Shown: positions 1-7,644 of the stretch, in pieces | Position numbering within the stretch: position 1 is the stretch's first letter | Layout: every line of letters starts with the position of its first letter | Origin: Sporosarcina aquimarina | GTDB taxonomy: Bacteria > Bacillota > Bacilli > Bacillales_A > Planococcaceae | Length of the DNA: 64,000 nt | Direction: 5' to 3' | Assembly (NCBI RefSeq): GCF_019748715.1 | Contig: NZ_JACLBZ010000014.1 | Location: 186,001-250,000, forward strand | The notes under the pieces: model-generated | Databases searched by the model: none | What the model was told of the DNA's origin: nothing | What the model saw: only the letters and a program-made list of their open reading frames with translations | Position numbers and translations under genes: made by a program

Positions 1-209
1 AAACAGGTGAAAGTACAGACCAAGTAATAGAATTTTCCCTGAAATTAGACAGCAACCCTGAATTCACGTCAAGCGTATTAGTAGCCTACGCACGCGCAGC
101 TCACAAACTACAGCAAAAAGGCGACACAGGCGCGAAAACTGTTTATGACATAGCACCGGGCCTTCTTTCTCCCAAGTCGCCAGCGGAGATTCGTAAGGAA
201 TTGCTGTAA
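1..209 (+). CDS. ddh: meso-diaminopimelate D-dehydrogenase, C-terminal end (partial)
   Basis: The open frame from base 3 to the TAA at 207-209 encodes the last 68 residues of a protein whose start lies outside the window. It contains STDQVIEFSLKLDSNPEF and ends LLSPKSPAEIRKELL, which I recognise as the C-terminus of diaminopimelate dehydrogenase. That enzyme makes meso-diaminopimelate from tetrahydrodipicolinate in one NADPH- and ammonia-dependent step of lysine and cell-wall synthesis. Ddh is known from Lysinibacillus and Sporosarcina but not from most Bacillus, which supports the organism guess. The catalytic N-terminal part cannot be seen. Confidence 0.85.
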   Translation, partial: TGESTDQVIEFSLKLDSNPEFTSSVLVAYARAAHKLQQKGDTGAKTVYDIAPGLLSPKSPAEIRKELL

Positions 210-263
210 ATACACCTATTCAGGACACTTTAGAAATTTAAGAACTAGGAGGAAGAGCCTTTT

Positions 264-1349
264 ATGAAACTAGATGAAACGTTAGAAATGATGAAAGACC
301 TGACGGATGCACGAGGCATTCCAGGAAACGAACGGGAAGCACGGGACGCTATGAAAAAACATATCGAACCGTACGCAGACGAAATCGATCATGACGGACT
401 TGGATCGCTGATCGCGAGTAAGACAGGTGACGTAAACGGCCCGAAAATCATGATAGCGGGTCACTTAGATGAAGTAGGTTTCATGATTACACGGATTGAC
501 GACAAAGGTTTCATTTACTTCCAAACAGTAGGTGGCTGGTGGTCACAAGTCATGCTTGCACAACGTGTATCCATCGTAACTCGGTCAGGAGAAACGATCA
601 CGGGCATCATAGGTTCAAAACCGCCGCACATCCTAACACCGGAAGCACGCAAAAAGCCAGTCGACATTAAAGACATGTTCATTGATGTTGGCGCTGTATC
701 GAAAGAAGAAGTCCTTTCATGGGGCGTCCTTCCTGGAGATATGGCAGTGCCATACTTCGAATTCACAGTCATGAAAAACGAAAATTTCCTATTGGCAAAA
801 GCCTGGGACAATCGAATTGGCTGCGCAATCGCGATTGAAGTAATGAAGCGATTAAAAGATGAAAAGCATCCAAACCAAGTCTATGGCGTTGGCGTTATTC
901 AAGAAGAAGTCGGCTTGCGCGGAGCTAAAACCGCGACCAATAAAATCCAGCCTGACATCGGTTTCGCAGTCGATGTAGGAATTGCTGGTGATACACCTGG
1001 AGTTTCTGATAAGGAAGCTGTTGGAAATATGGGAGAAGGACCTCAAATTCTGTTATATGATGCTTCTATGGTGTCGCATACAGGCTTACGTAATTTTGTC
1101 GTAGAGACAGCAGAGGAAATCGGCGTCCCATACCAATTCGCGACAATGTCGGGCGGCGGAACAGATGCTGGATCCATTCATGTAAGCGGGACTGGAATAC
1201 CGACACTGGCAATCTGTATTCCAACTCGTTATATTCATTCACATGCGGCTATGCTGCATCGAGCAGACTTCGAAAATACAGTAAGACTATTGGTTGAATT
1301 AATGAAGCGCTTGGACTCCGAAACGGTTCAAAAAATCACATTTGAATAA
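264..1349 (+). CDS. ysdC: M42 family metallo-aminopeptidase (YsdC-like)
   Basis: This 361-residue cytoplasmic protein belongs to the M42 (TET/PepA-type) aminopeptidases, which trim peptides using two metal ions. The family metal ligands are visible: H67 and D69 in AGHLDEVG, D182 in AWDNRIG, E214-E215 in QEEVGLRG, D237 in AVDVGIAGD, and H325 in TRYIHSH. Length is normal. The ATG at 264 follows AGGAGGAAG with good spacing. B. subtilis YsdC has the same neighbourhood upstream of sspI and pheS. A hairpin terminator follows. Some M42 proteins are annotated as endoglucanase M; peptidase activity is the better-supported role. The substrate is not known from sequence. Confidence 0.85.
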   Translation: MKLDETLEMMKDLTDARGIPGNEREARDAMKKHIEPYADEIDHDGLGSLIASKTGDVNGPKIMIAGHLDEVGFMITRIDDKGFIYFQTVGGWWSQVMLAQRVSIVTRSGETITGIIGSKPPHILTPEARKKPVDIKDMFIDVGAVSKEEVLSWGVLPGDMAVPYFEFTVMKNENFLLAKAWDNRIGCAIAIEVMKRLKDEKHPNQVYGVGVIQEEVGLRGAKTATNKIQPDIGFAVDVGIAGDTPGVSDKEAVGNMGEGPQILLYDASMVSHTGLRNFVVETAEEIGVPYQFATMSGGGTDAGSIHVSGTGIPTLAICIPTRYIHSHAAMLHRADFENTVRLLVELMKRLDSETVQKITFE

Positions 1350-1362
1350 TACTTTCTAGACG

Positions 1363-1396
1363 ACAGCGATGCCTTTTCAGGTATCGCTGTTTTATT
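1363..1396 (+). terminator. intrinsic terminator after ysdC
   Basis: Arms ACAGCGATGCC and GGTATCGCTGT form an 11-bp stem with one G-U pair, followed by a T-rich tract. Confidence 0.75.
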
Positions 1397-1409
1397 AATA
1401 AAAATTCAT

Positions 1410-1438
1410 TTGACTTCATAATTATACATATGTATACT
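1410..1438 (+). promoter_or_regulatory. sigma-A promoter of the carbamoyltransferase gene
   Basis: TTGACT (1410-1415), 17 bp, TATACT (1433-1438). The stretch around the -10 (CATAATTATACATATG, then TGCATAATAC) is rich in dyad AT repeats of the kind seen in ARG boxes, but no box is clear enough to call. Confidence 0.6.
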
Positions 1439-1477
1439 AATGCATAATACTTTAAATGGATGGTAGGGGATCGGAAA

Positions 1478-2443
1478 ATGGCGACTAATAATCAAACAAA
1501 AGCGATGATAGAAAAAGAATCGTTAAAGGGACGCGACTTCTTGACATTATTGGATTATTCCAGTGAAGAAATCGCCTATTTATTGCAACAAGCGTATGAT
1601 ATGAAGCAAGACACATTGGCTGGAACTATGCCTCCTGTCCTGGCAGGCAAGACGCTCGGCATGATTTTCGAAAAACATTCAACACGAACTCGTATTTCAT
1701 TCGAAGTCGGCATGATTCATTTAGGCGGACATGGAATATTCATGAACGCGCGTGATTTGCAAATTGGCCGTGGGGAGTCTGTTTATGATACGGGGCATGT
1801 GCTGTCTGAATTTTTGGACGGCGTTATGATTCGTGCGAAATCCCATAAAATGGTGGAAGAGTTGGCAGAGCATACGTCTGTACCAGTAATCAATGGATTG
1901 ACAGATATATTCCATCCTTGTCAAGCGATGGCGGATTTATTGACAATTAAAGAAGTGAAAGGTGATTTGAAAGGTTTAAAGCTTTCCTACATCGGTGATG
2001 GCAATAATGTTGCGCATTCATTGGTCATTGCAGGAGCGCATATGGGAATGCATGTGGCAGTTGCTACGCCGGAAGGCTATGAATACAATGCCGGCCTTCT
2101 GGAAAAGGCGAAAAAGATTGCAGAGAAGAATGGGGGCAGCGTTATTTCAACGTATGATCCAGTCGAAGCTGCTTCTGAGTCAGACGCGATCTATACAGAC
2201 GTCTGGACGAGTATGGGGCAAGAAGAAGAAGCTGCAAAACGTTTGATCGATTTTAAAGATTTCCAGATAAATGATCAGCTAGTGGGCCATGCACACAAAG
2301 ATTATGTATTCTTGCACTGTCTGCCGGCACACCGAGAAGAAGAAGTTGCAACGTCTGTAATCGATGGACCGAACTCATACGTCTTCCAACAAGCGGGCAA
2401 TCGTTTGCATGCACAAAAAGCGATTTTAGCTTCTTTATTATAA
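1478..2443 (+). CDS. argF: ornithine carbamoyltransferase
   Basis: The 321-residue product has the carbamoyl-phosphate loop STRTR, the HPCQAMADLLT motif, and HCLPAHR near the C-terminus, plus DVWTSMGQEEE, the form typical of ornithine rather than aspartate carbamoyltransferases. It converts ornithine and carbamoyl phosphate to citrulline, or the reverse in the arginine deiminase pathway. The frame is open from 1460, but AGGGGA at 1465-1470 fits the ATG at 1478. No other arg or arc gene is near, so biosynthetic (argF) and catabolic (arcB) roles cannot be separated here. It has its own promoter and terminator and seems to be an insertion relative to the B. subtilis gene order. Confidence 0.85.
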   Translation: MATNNQTKAMIEKESLKGRDFLTLLDYSSEEIAYLLQQAYDMKQDTLAGTMPPVLAGKTLGMIFEKHSTRTRISFEVGMIHLGGHGIFMNARDLQIGRGESVYDTGHVLSEFLDGVMIRAKSHKMVEELAEHTSVPVINGLTDIFHPCQAMADLLTIKEVKGDLKGLKLSYIGDGNNVAHSLVIAGAHMGMHVAVATPEGYEYNAGLLEKAKKIAEKNGGSVISTYDPVEAASESDAIYTDVWTSMGQEEEAAKRLIDFKDFQINDQLVGHAHKDYVFLHCLPAHREEEVATSVIDGPNSYVFQQAGNRLHAQKAILASLL

Positions 2444-2461
2444 GAATATAAAGAAAACCGG

Positions 2462-2497
2462 ACTGCTTTCCCTGTTGATCGGGAGAGTGGTTTTTTT
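2462..2497 (+). terminator. terminator after argF
   Basis: ACTGCTTTCCC pairs with GGGAGAGTGGT through several G-U pairs, followed by seven T. Confidence 0.65.
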
Positions 2498-2524
2498 GTC
2501 GTGATGTTTAGATGAACATTATTT

Positions 2525-2533
2525 TGTTATAAT
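2525..2533 (+). promoter_or_regulatory. extended -10 promoter element
   Basis: TGTTATAAT is a perfect extended -10 box 30 bp before the next gene. No convincing -35 is seen. Confidence 0.5.
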
Positions 2534-2563
2534 ACGATCAATTGAAATCGAGGAGGAAAAGCT

Positions 2564-3022
2564 TTGTTGACCTATTTACTCGTATTTTTGATAGCAGCTG
2601 TTCCTGGATTTGAAGTGTTGGTGGCTGTCCCGTTAGGTATCTTGCGCGGTATCCCGCCAGTTTTAGCTGTAATCATTGGTTTTGCTGGTAATGCTGCAAC
2701 CATTTTACTAGAGATCATTGTATTCAAGAAGTTGAAAGAATGGTGGGAAAGCAAAAAGAAAAAAGATGTTTCGATGCCTTCCAAACGTACTGTTCGTGCT
2801 GAGAATATTTGGAGACATTACGGGATTCCGGGTCTTTCCTTACTTGGTCCAATTTTAATCGGCTCTCATCTTGCTACATTCTTGGCATTGGCACTTGGCT
2901 CGACAAAAAAACAAACTGCTTTCTGGATGTTAATCAGTCTAGCTGTTTGGGCAATTATATTTGGGATCCTGTCGGTGCTTGGTGTAGACATATTCTCTTG
3001 GATGAGGCAAAAATTCATTTAA
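2564..3022 (+). CDS. small multi-drug export family membrane protein
   Basis: This 152-residue protein matches in pattern the 'small multi-drug export' family (Pfam Sm_multidrug_ex), whose transport function is weakly established. Hydrophobic segments lie at about 1-25, 32-52, 88-112 and 120-145. A charged cytoplasmic-looking loop (KKLKEWWESKKKKD) lies in the middle and a PGLSLLGPILIG motif follows. The start is TTG at 2564, after GAGGAGG; a second TTG follows directly. It stands alone between terminator-flanked units. I infer an inner-membrane location; the substrate is unknown. Confidence 0.6.
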   Translation: MLTYLLVFLIAAVPGFEVLVAVPLGILRGIPPVLAVIIGFAGNAATILLEIIVFKKLKEWWESKKKKDVSMPSKRTVRAENIWRHYGIPGLSLLGPILIGSHLATFLALALGSTKKQTAFWMLISLAVWAIIFGILSVLGVDIFSWMRQKFI

Positions 3023-3265
3023 TATTCAAATAATGGTAGACAGAATAGTTTGATAATGTGTATACTATGTCCATAAAGTAAACCTAAAGTGTCATTGCAG
3101 GAATTCATAGTAGACCTCATCGGCGCATAGAGTACATCCGGGGAAACAAACTCCATCCCATTGCGCATAGATGCTTTTCATTTTAGACGATTGGACAAGC
3201 AGATGTTCAGTTGGTAAGGCGATGGATAATGATTTTCACTTCTAAATTAAGAGGAGCGGATGGAT
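3023..3265 (+). other. long leader region before an acyl-CoA ligase gene
   Basis: The 243-bp gap has a possible promoter (TAGACA, 18 bp, TATACT near 3039-3068), which would give a leader of nearly 200 nt. Two copies of GCGCATAGA lie 45 bp apart (near 3124 and 3162). No known riboswitch core, T-box or clear terminator is visible. Confidence 0.35.
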
Positions 3266-4888
3266 ATGATGCAGACACCACTAATTTTGTCATCATTTAT
3301 TAAAAGGGCAGAACGATTTTTTCCAGAAAAGATGGTTATCTCACGTACAGGAGAACAAACAATTCAGCGGTTCACATACCGAGAATGGGCAAAGAGGACA
3401 CGCAAATTATCGAATGCCTTAACGCAGCTAGGAATGGAAAAAGGAACAAGGGTTGGTACCTTTGCGTGGAACCATCACCGTCATTTGGAGGCATATTTTG
3501 GCGTGCCTTGTACAGGTGCGATCCTTCATATGATCAATATTCGATTATCACCCGAGCATATTGTCTACGTCATCAATCATGCAGAAGATGAAATCCTTCT
3601 CGTCGATGAAGATTTTCTCCCTCATTTTGAAAAAATGGCACCCATGTTGAAATCCGTGAAACATATTGTCGTAATGAGTGACAGCAAAGATTTGCCCGAA
3701 ACATCACTTGAAAATGTCCATTCTTACGAAGCGCTGCTCGAAGCTGCTTCCGATGAATACGACTATCCTGAAGACTTGGATGAAAATACACCTGCGGGAT
3801 TATGCTATACATCTGCGACGACAGGGAATCCAAAAGGTGTAATATACACGCATCGCGGATTGGTGTTGCATAGTTACGCGCTTGGCCTTGCGGATGCAAT
3901 GGGGCTTTGCGAGCGCGATATCGCTATGTCCGTTGTACCGATGTTTCATGCAAATGCCTGGGGCCTTCCATTCGCAGGCGTCTTTTTTGGAACAACGCAA
4001 GTGCTGCCGGGACCAGGCTTTAATCCGGCGGTTCTCTTAGACCTGATTGAGGCAGAAAAAGTAACGATTACTGCCGGTGTGCCGACCATCTGGCTCGCTG
4101 CACTGAAAGAATTGCAACAAAATCCACGTGACCTCTCTTCATTGCGTGTCATTGTCTGTGGTGGTTCGGCTTCACCAAAGGGACTAATCCGTGCATTTGA
4201 GGAAAAATATAATATCCCGTTTATAGTTGGTTACGGAATGACGGAGACAAGTCCGCTTGTCAGTTTATCTGTCCTCACTTCATCGATGAAGGATTTGACG
4301 ATGGACGAGCGAATTGAAATCCGTGCTTTACAAGGATTGGTCATGCCGGGACTGGATATACGAGTAGTCAACGAAGAAGGCGAAGTGCCGTGGGATGGCA
4401 AAACGATGGGCGAGTTGACGGTGAAAGGACCATGGATTGCAAGTGAATACTATAAAGATGAACGAACAGAGGAAGCATTTAAGAACGGCTGGCTCTACAC
4501 AGGGGATATTGCGATCATGACCGAAGATGGCTATCTGAAGTTAATGGATCGAACAAAAGACTTGATAAAGAGCGGTGGTGAATGGATTTCTTCTGTAGAT
4601 CTGGAGAACGCCCTTATGACACATGAATCGGTTTATGAAGCAGCCGTCGTCGCGGTGCCTCATGAAAAATGGATGGAACGCCCGCTTGCCTGTGTAGTAT
4701 TGAATGAAGGTGTCACGGAAGATGACAGCAAGAAAGAAGAACTGAGAGACTATTTAAAAGGTCAATTCGCCAGCTGGTGGGTTCCGGATGAAGTGCTCTT
4801 CGTTAAAGAAATCCCGAAGACTTCGGTAGGGAAGTTCCTGAAAGCAGCATTGCGCGTTCAATTACGAGAACAGTATTCAGTCAATTAA
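3266..4888 (+). CDS. fatty acyl-CoA ligase (AMP-forming, AlkK-like)
   Basis: This 540-residue member of the adenylate-forming superfamily activates a carboxylic acid to its CoA thioester via an acyl-AMP. The P-loop-like motif YTSATTGNPKG, GYGMTET, the YTGD core and the C-terminal PKTSVGKFLK lysine motif are present and in order. Medium- to long-chain fatty acids are the usual substrates of AlkK-like enzymes. ATGs occur at 3260, 3266 and 3269; the GAGGAG at 3251-3256 best fits 3266. The gene is monocistronic, with a bidirectional terminator after it. It is one of three acyl-CoA synthetases in the window and has no FadR box in front. Confidence 0.8.
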   Translation: MMQTPLILSSFIKRAERFFPEKMVISRTGEQTIQRFTYREWAKRTRKLSNALTQLGMEKGTRVGTFAWNHHRHLEAYFGVPCTGAILHMINIRLSPEHIVYVINHAEDEILLVDEDFLPHFEKMAPMLKSVKHIVVMSDSKDLPETSLENVHSYEALLEAASDEYDYPEDLDENTPAGLCYTSATTGNPKGVIYTHRGLVLHSYALGLADAMGLCERDIAMSVVPMFHANAWGLPFAGVFFGTTQVLPGPGFNPAVLLDLIEAEKVTITAGVPTIWLAALKELQQNPRDLSSLRVIVCGGSASPKGLIRAFEEKYNIPFIVGYGMTETSPLVSLSVLTSSMKDLTMDERIEIRALQGLVMPGLDIRVVNEEGEVPWDGKTMGELTVKGPWIASEYYKDERTEEAFKNGWLYTGDIAIMTEDGYLKLMDRTKDLIKSGGEWISSVDLENALMTHESVYEAAVVAVPHEKWMERPLACVVLNEGVTEDDSKKEELRDYLKGQFASWWVPDEVLFVKEIPKTSVGKFLKAALRVQLREQYSVN

Positions 4889-4898
4889 ACAGCACAGT

Positions 4899-4936
4899 AA
4901 AAAATCCTCCGCTTTTTTACAAAGTGGAGGATTTTC
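4899..4936. terminator. bidirectional terminator between the ligase gene and sspI
   Basis: AAAATCCTCCGCTTT pairs with AAAGTGGAGGATTTT. U-rich tails are available on both strands for the convergent genes. Confidence 0.8.
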
Positions 4937-4950
4937 AGCTGTTGTTCGAT

Positions 4951-5166
4951 TTATTGCGCTTTAGCGAATGCTTGAGACAACTCATTTGTCATCGCATCTT
5001 TTTCTTTATCATCGGCACGCTGCCAAAGCTGTTCGAAAAAAACGCCGAGGCCTGGTAACAAATGTTCTTCTCCCCGCTGAATTGCATCATCGATAACACT
5101 GCGTACATCCTGTGAACTATTATTCGTCATATTTGCGGCAATTGCATCGCGTATTTGAAAATTCAT
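4951..5166 (-). CDS. sspI: small acid-soluble spore protein SspI
   Basis: The 71-residue product (MNFQIRDAIAANMTNN at the start, FFEQLWQ in the middle) matches the SspI minor SASP family, found in the core of dormant spores. Its position next to the TrmH-type methyltransferase and pheST is the same as in B. subtilis. AGGAGG stands before the ATG on the minus strand. In B. subtilis the gene is expressed in the forespore from a sigma-G promoter; I could not find a clear sigma-G site here. It is direct evidence for an endospore former. Confidence 0.9.
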   Translation of the reverse strand: MNFQIRDAIAANMTNNSSQDVRSVIDDAIQRGEEHLLPGLGVFFEQLWQRADDKEKDAMTNELSQAFAKAQ

Positions 5167-5257
5167 TTCATCAACCTCCTACCTTCATCTTTTCCACAAC
5201 AGTCGCTAAATATACGCGCGTTTGGTACACTAAAAAGAAAAAAGGATGTACAGCCTC

Positions 5258-6016
5258 TTGAATAAACGTATAGAATCCACACAAAATTCATTAGTGAAAC
5301 ATTGGAAAAAATTAGTGACGACACGGAAAGAACGAGATCAAACAAACGAGTTTCTCGTAGAGGGATTCCATCTCGTCGAAGAAGCAATAAAACACAAGGA
5401 TTTAGTCATTCAATTGCTTGTGAGAGAAGATCTTGATATTCCTGCTCATTGGGATGTACCGATCATCGAATTGACGGCCGCAGTCTCCAAGGAAATTTCG
5501 GAGACCGAACAAACACAAGGTGTCTTTGCCTATTGCAAACAACCGCAATATGACGAAGCAGACCATCATGAATGGAAACGGCTTTTATTGATAGACGCTG
5601 TGCAAGACCCTGGCAATATCGGAACAATGATCCGCACTGCAGACGCAGCCGGCCTCGATGCCGTAGTTCTTGGCAAGGGCTGCGCCGATCCGTTTAATCC
5701 GAAGACTGTGCGCTCTGCACAAGGGTCACACTTCCATATTCCTGTCGTGCGTGGTGAATTAATGCCATGGCTGGAACGTCTGAAATCGAATAATATTCCA
5801 ATCATCGGTACCGGTTTGCAGGAAGCAGTCTCTCTTAATGAAATCACTGCACAATCAGAATTCGCCTTACTTGTTGGCAATGAAGGTAGCGGCGTAGACC
5901 CGGACCTTCTTTCAAAAGCCAATCAAGTAGTAAAAATCCCGCTCTATGGGCAGGCGGAATCATTGAACGTAGCCGTCGCAACAGGCATTTTGCTATACAC
6001 GCTCCGCGATCATTGA
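5258..6016 (+). CDS. ysgA: TrmH/SpoU family RNA 2'-O-methyltransferase (YsgA-like)
   Basis: This 252-residue SPOUT-class protein transfers methyl from S-adenosylmethionine to a ribose 2'-OH of rRNA or tRNA. An N-terminal substrate-binding domain (about 1-90) is followed by the knotted domain with motif 1 DPGNIGTMIRTADAAG, motif 2 LLVGNEGSGVDP and motif 3 IPLYGQAESLNVAVA. The frame is also open from an ATG at 5246, but that codon abuts its only SD. The TTG at 5258 gives MNKRIESTQNS, the usual family start, with about 12 nt to AAAGG. The precise RNA target is unknown. It lies just upstream of the pheS T-box. Confidence 0.8.
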   Translation: MNKRIESTQNSLVKHWKKLVTTRKERDQTNEFLVEGFHLVEEAIKHKDLVIQLLVREDLDIPAHWDVPIIELTAAVSKEISETEQTQGVFAYCKQPQYDEADHHEWKRLLLIDAVQDPGNIGTMIRTADAAGLDAVVLGKGCADPFNPKTVRSAQGSHFHIPVVRGELMPWLERLKSNNIPIIGTGLQEAVSLNEITAQSEFALLVGNEGSGVDPDLLSKANQVVKIPLYGQAESLNVAVATGILLYTLRDH

Positions 6017-6024
6017 GTTGACTG

Positions 6025-6053
6025 TTGAAGGCGATTGTCTTTTACGGTATACT
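6025..6053 (+). promoter_or_regulatory. promoter of the pheST leader
   Basis: TTGAAG (6025-6030), 17 bp, TATACT (6048-6053), starting the T-box transcript near 6060. Confidence 0.65.
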
Positions 6054-6069
6054 ACAAGATGAATCATAC

Positions 6070-6325
6070 AAACAGCAACGACCGGGAAAAGTACATGGCA
6101 CAGCACGTTCTTAGGGATTTCACACCTCGACTGAAAATGTGAAAAACGTCGCCCCATCGAATTCACCCTGCGAGCTGCACGCTAGGACCAGCAATGTAAA
6201 AGCGTGCCGGCAAAGGACCGTTATTCCAAATCAAGTGATTTTGCATCACATTCTTCAAGATGCAAACTAATCAGGGTGGTACCGCGAACTCGACCTCGTC
6301 CCTTTTACAGGGGCGAGTTTTTTGT
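6070..6325 (+). promoter_or_regulatory. T-box riboswitch, phenylalanine type
   Basis: The leader contains the T-box core AGGGTGGTACCGCG (6273-6286), the stem I signature GACCGGGAAAAGTA, and the terminator CTCGTCCC / GGGGCGAG with a T tract (6295-6325). The triplet TTC at 6162-6164, followed by A, sits where the specifier is expected and matches the gene regulated (pheS). Uncharged tRNA-Phe should stabilise the antiterminator and allow readthrough. T-box identity is certain from the core; the specifier position is an inference. Confidence 0.92.
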
Positions 6326-6402
6326 TTTTCGGAAACTATACAAGTTGATTTGTTTTTTATTCTTTAGATAGTTTTTCTTGATTTGAAGAATATCTAGTTG
6401 AT

Positions 6403-6525
6403 TGTAGTGGAAGACGGCGACTCCAGCGGGATTAGCGGGACAGGTGAGACCCCACAGGGAGCGGAGCGACCGAGGAGGCTCACCGCCCGCCCCGCGGAAA
6501 GCGTCCGTCTGGAACGGAAATCAAC
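6403..6525 (+). repeat. GC-rich palindromic intergenic repeat, copy A
   Basis: This element of about 120 nt has nested inverted arms: AGACGG / CCGTCT outside, GCGGGACAGGTGAG / CTCACCGCCCGC inside. Its GC content is far above its surroundings. It lies between the T-box terminator and pheS, so it is part of every readthrough mRNA. Two related copies lie at 16.87-17.28 kb. Open frames crossing it are not genes. Confidence 0.75.
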
Positions 6526-6594
6526 GGTGCTTAGCAGCCAATCCATCTTACATAGTTTTAAACCACCATTGAACTCAAGAGAGGAGCTATGAAC

Positions 6595-7632
6595 ATGAAA
6601 GAACAACTGCATGAACTGAAAGAACAAGTCATTGCAAAAATCAAAGATTCCCAAACCATCAAAGAACTCAACGACGTACGCGTGGCCTACCTGGGGAAAA
6701 AAGGACCCATCACAGACCTGCTAAAAGGAATGGGTAAACTTCCTGCAGAAGAACGACCAAAAATGGGCGCGCTCGTCAACGAAATCCGCGAAAGTGTAAC
6801 TGGAATTCTGGAAGAGCGCAAAGAAACACTTGAACAGCAAGCCATCCAAGAGCAACTCGAAAAAGAGTCCATTGACGTGACATTGCCTGGTCGCCCAGTA
6901 GAGCTTGGCAACCACCATCCGCTAACCCGCGTTGTAGAAGAAATCGAAGACTTCTTTATCAGCATGGGATATGAAATCGCGGAAGGACCTGAAGTGGAAA
7001 AAGACTACTACAACTTCGAGGCACTCAATCTTCCAAAAGGACACCCAGCTCGCGACATGCAGGACTCCTTCTATATTACGGAAGATATTTTACTGCGTAC
7101 CCACACGTCTCCCGTGCAGGCACGGACGATGGAAGCGAAAGATGGTGCTGCCATTAAGATCATCTGCCCAGGAAAAGTGTATCGACGTGACTCAGATGAC
7201 GCAACACACTCCCACCAATTTACTCAGATTGAAGGATTGGTCGTTGGCGAAAACATTCGCATGAGTGACTTGAAAGGTACTCTTGATTTATTGGCGAAGA
7301 AATTATTTGGAGCAGATCGCGAAATCCGTTTGCGCCCAAGCTTCTTCCCATTCACTGAACCATCTGTAGAGATGGATATTTCTTGCTTTAAATGTGGCGG
7401 ATCTGGATGTAACGTTTGTAAGAAAACAGGTTGGATCGAAATTCTGGGAGCCGGCATGGTGCATCCAAATGTGCTGAAAATGGCGGGCTATAATCCGGAA
7501 GAAGTGACTGGCTTTGCGTTCGGCATGGGGCCTGAACGAATCGCGATGTTAAAATACGGAGTGGAAGATATTCGTCATTTCTATACAAATGACATTCGGT
7601 TTATTTCACAATTCCACCGGGCAGAGGCGTAA
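6595..7632 (+). CDS. pheS: phenylalanyl-tRNA synthetase alpha subunit
   Basis: The 345-residue alpha subunit carries the class II catalytic core of the (alpha-beta)2 enzyme that charges tRNA-Phe. The N-terminal coiled coil spans about 1-80. Motif 2 is [16 protein letters not shown] and motif 3 is [18 protein letters not shown] Cys cluster ([16 protein letters not shown]) is the usual zinc-like loop of Firmicute PheS. ATGs occur at 6589 and 6595; GAGGAG at 6581-6586 fits 6595. pheT follows 12 bp downstream. Control is by the upstream Phe T-box. The repeat in the leader is unusual. Confidence 0.95.
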   Translation: MKEQLHELKEQVIAKIKDSQTIKELNDVRVAYLGKKGPITDLLKGMGKLPAEERPKMGALVNEIRESVTGILEERKETLEQQAIQEQLEKESIDVTLPGRPVELGNHHPLTRVVEEIEDFFISMGYEIAEGPEVEKDYYNFEALNLPKGHPARDMQDSFYITEDILLRTHTSPVQARTMEAKDGAAIKIICPGKVYRRDSDDATHSHQFTQIEGLVVGENIRMSDLKGTLDLLAKKLFGADREIRLRPSFFPFTEPSVEMDISCFKCGGSGCNVCKKTGWIEILGAGMVHPNVLKMAGYNPEEVTGFAFGMGPERIAMLKYGVEDIRHFYTNDIRFISQFHRAEA

Positions 7633-7644
7633 GGAGGCGTACTG

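Noticed and set aside
5167-5245. Sigma-G promoter of sspI
   Set aside because: Expected by knowledge of the family, but no -35/-10 pair of the right spacing could be found.
6398-6654. Open frames on both strands across repeat copy A
   Set aside because: They are produced by the GC-rich palindrome, have no SD, and encode low-complexity Arg/Pro/Ser-rich text.
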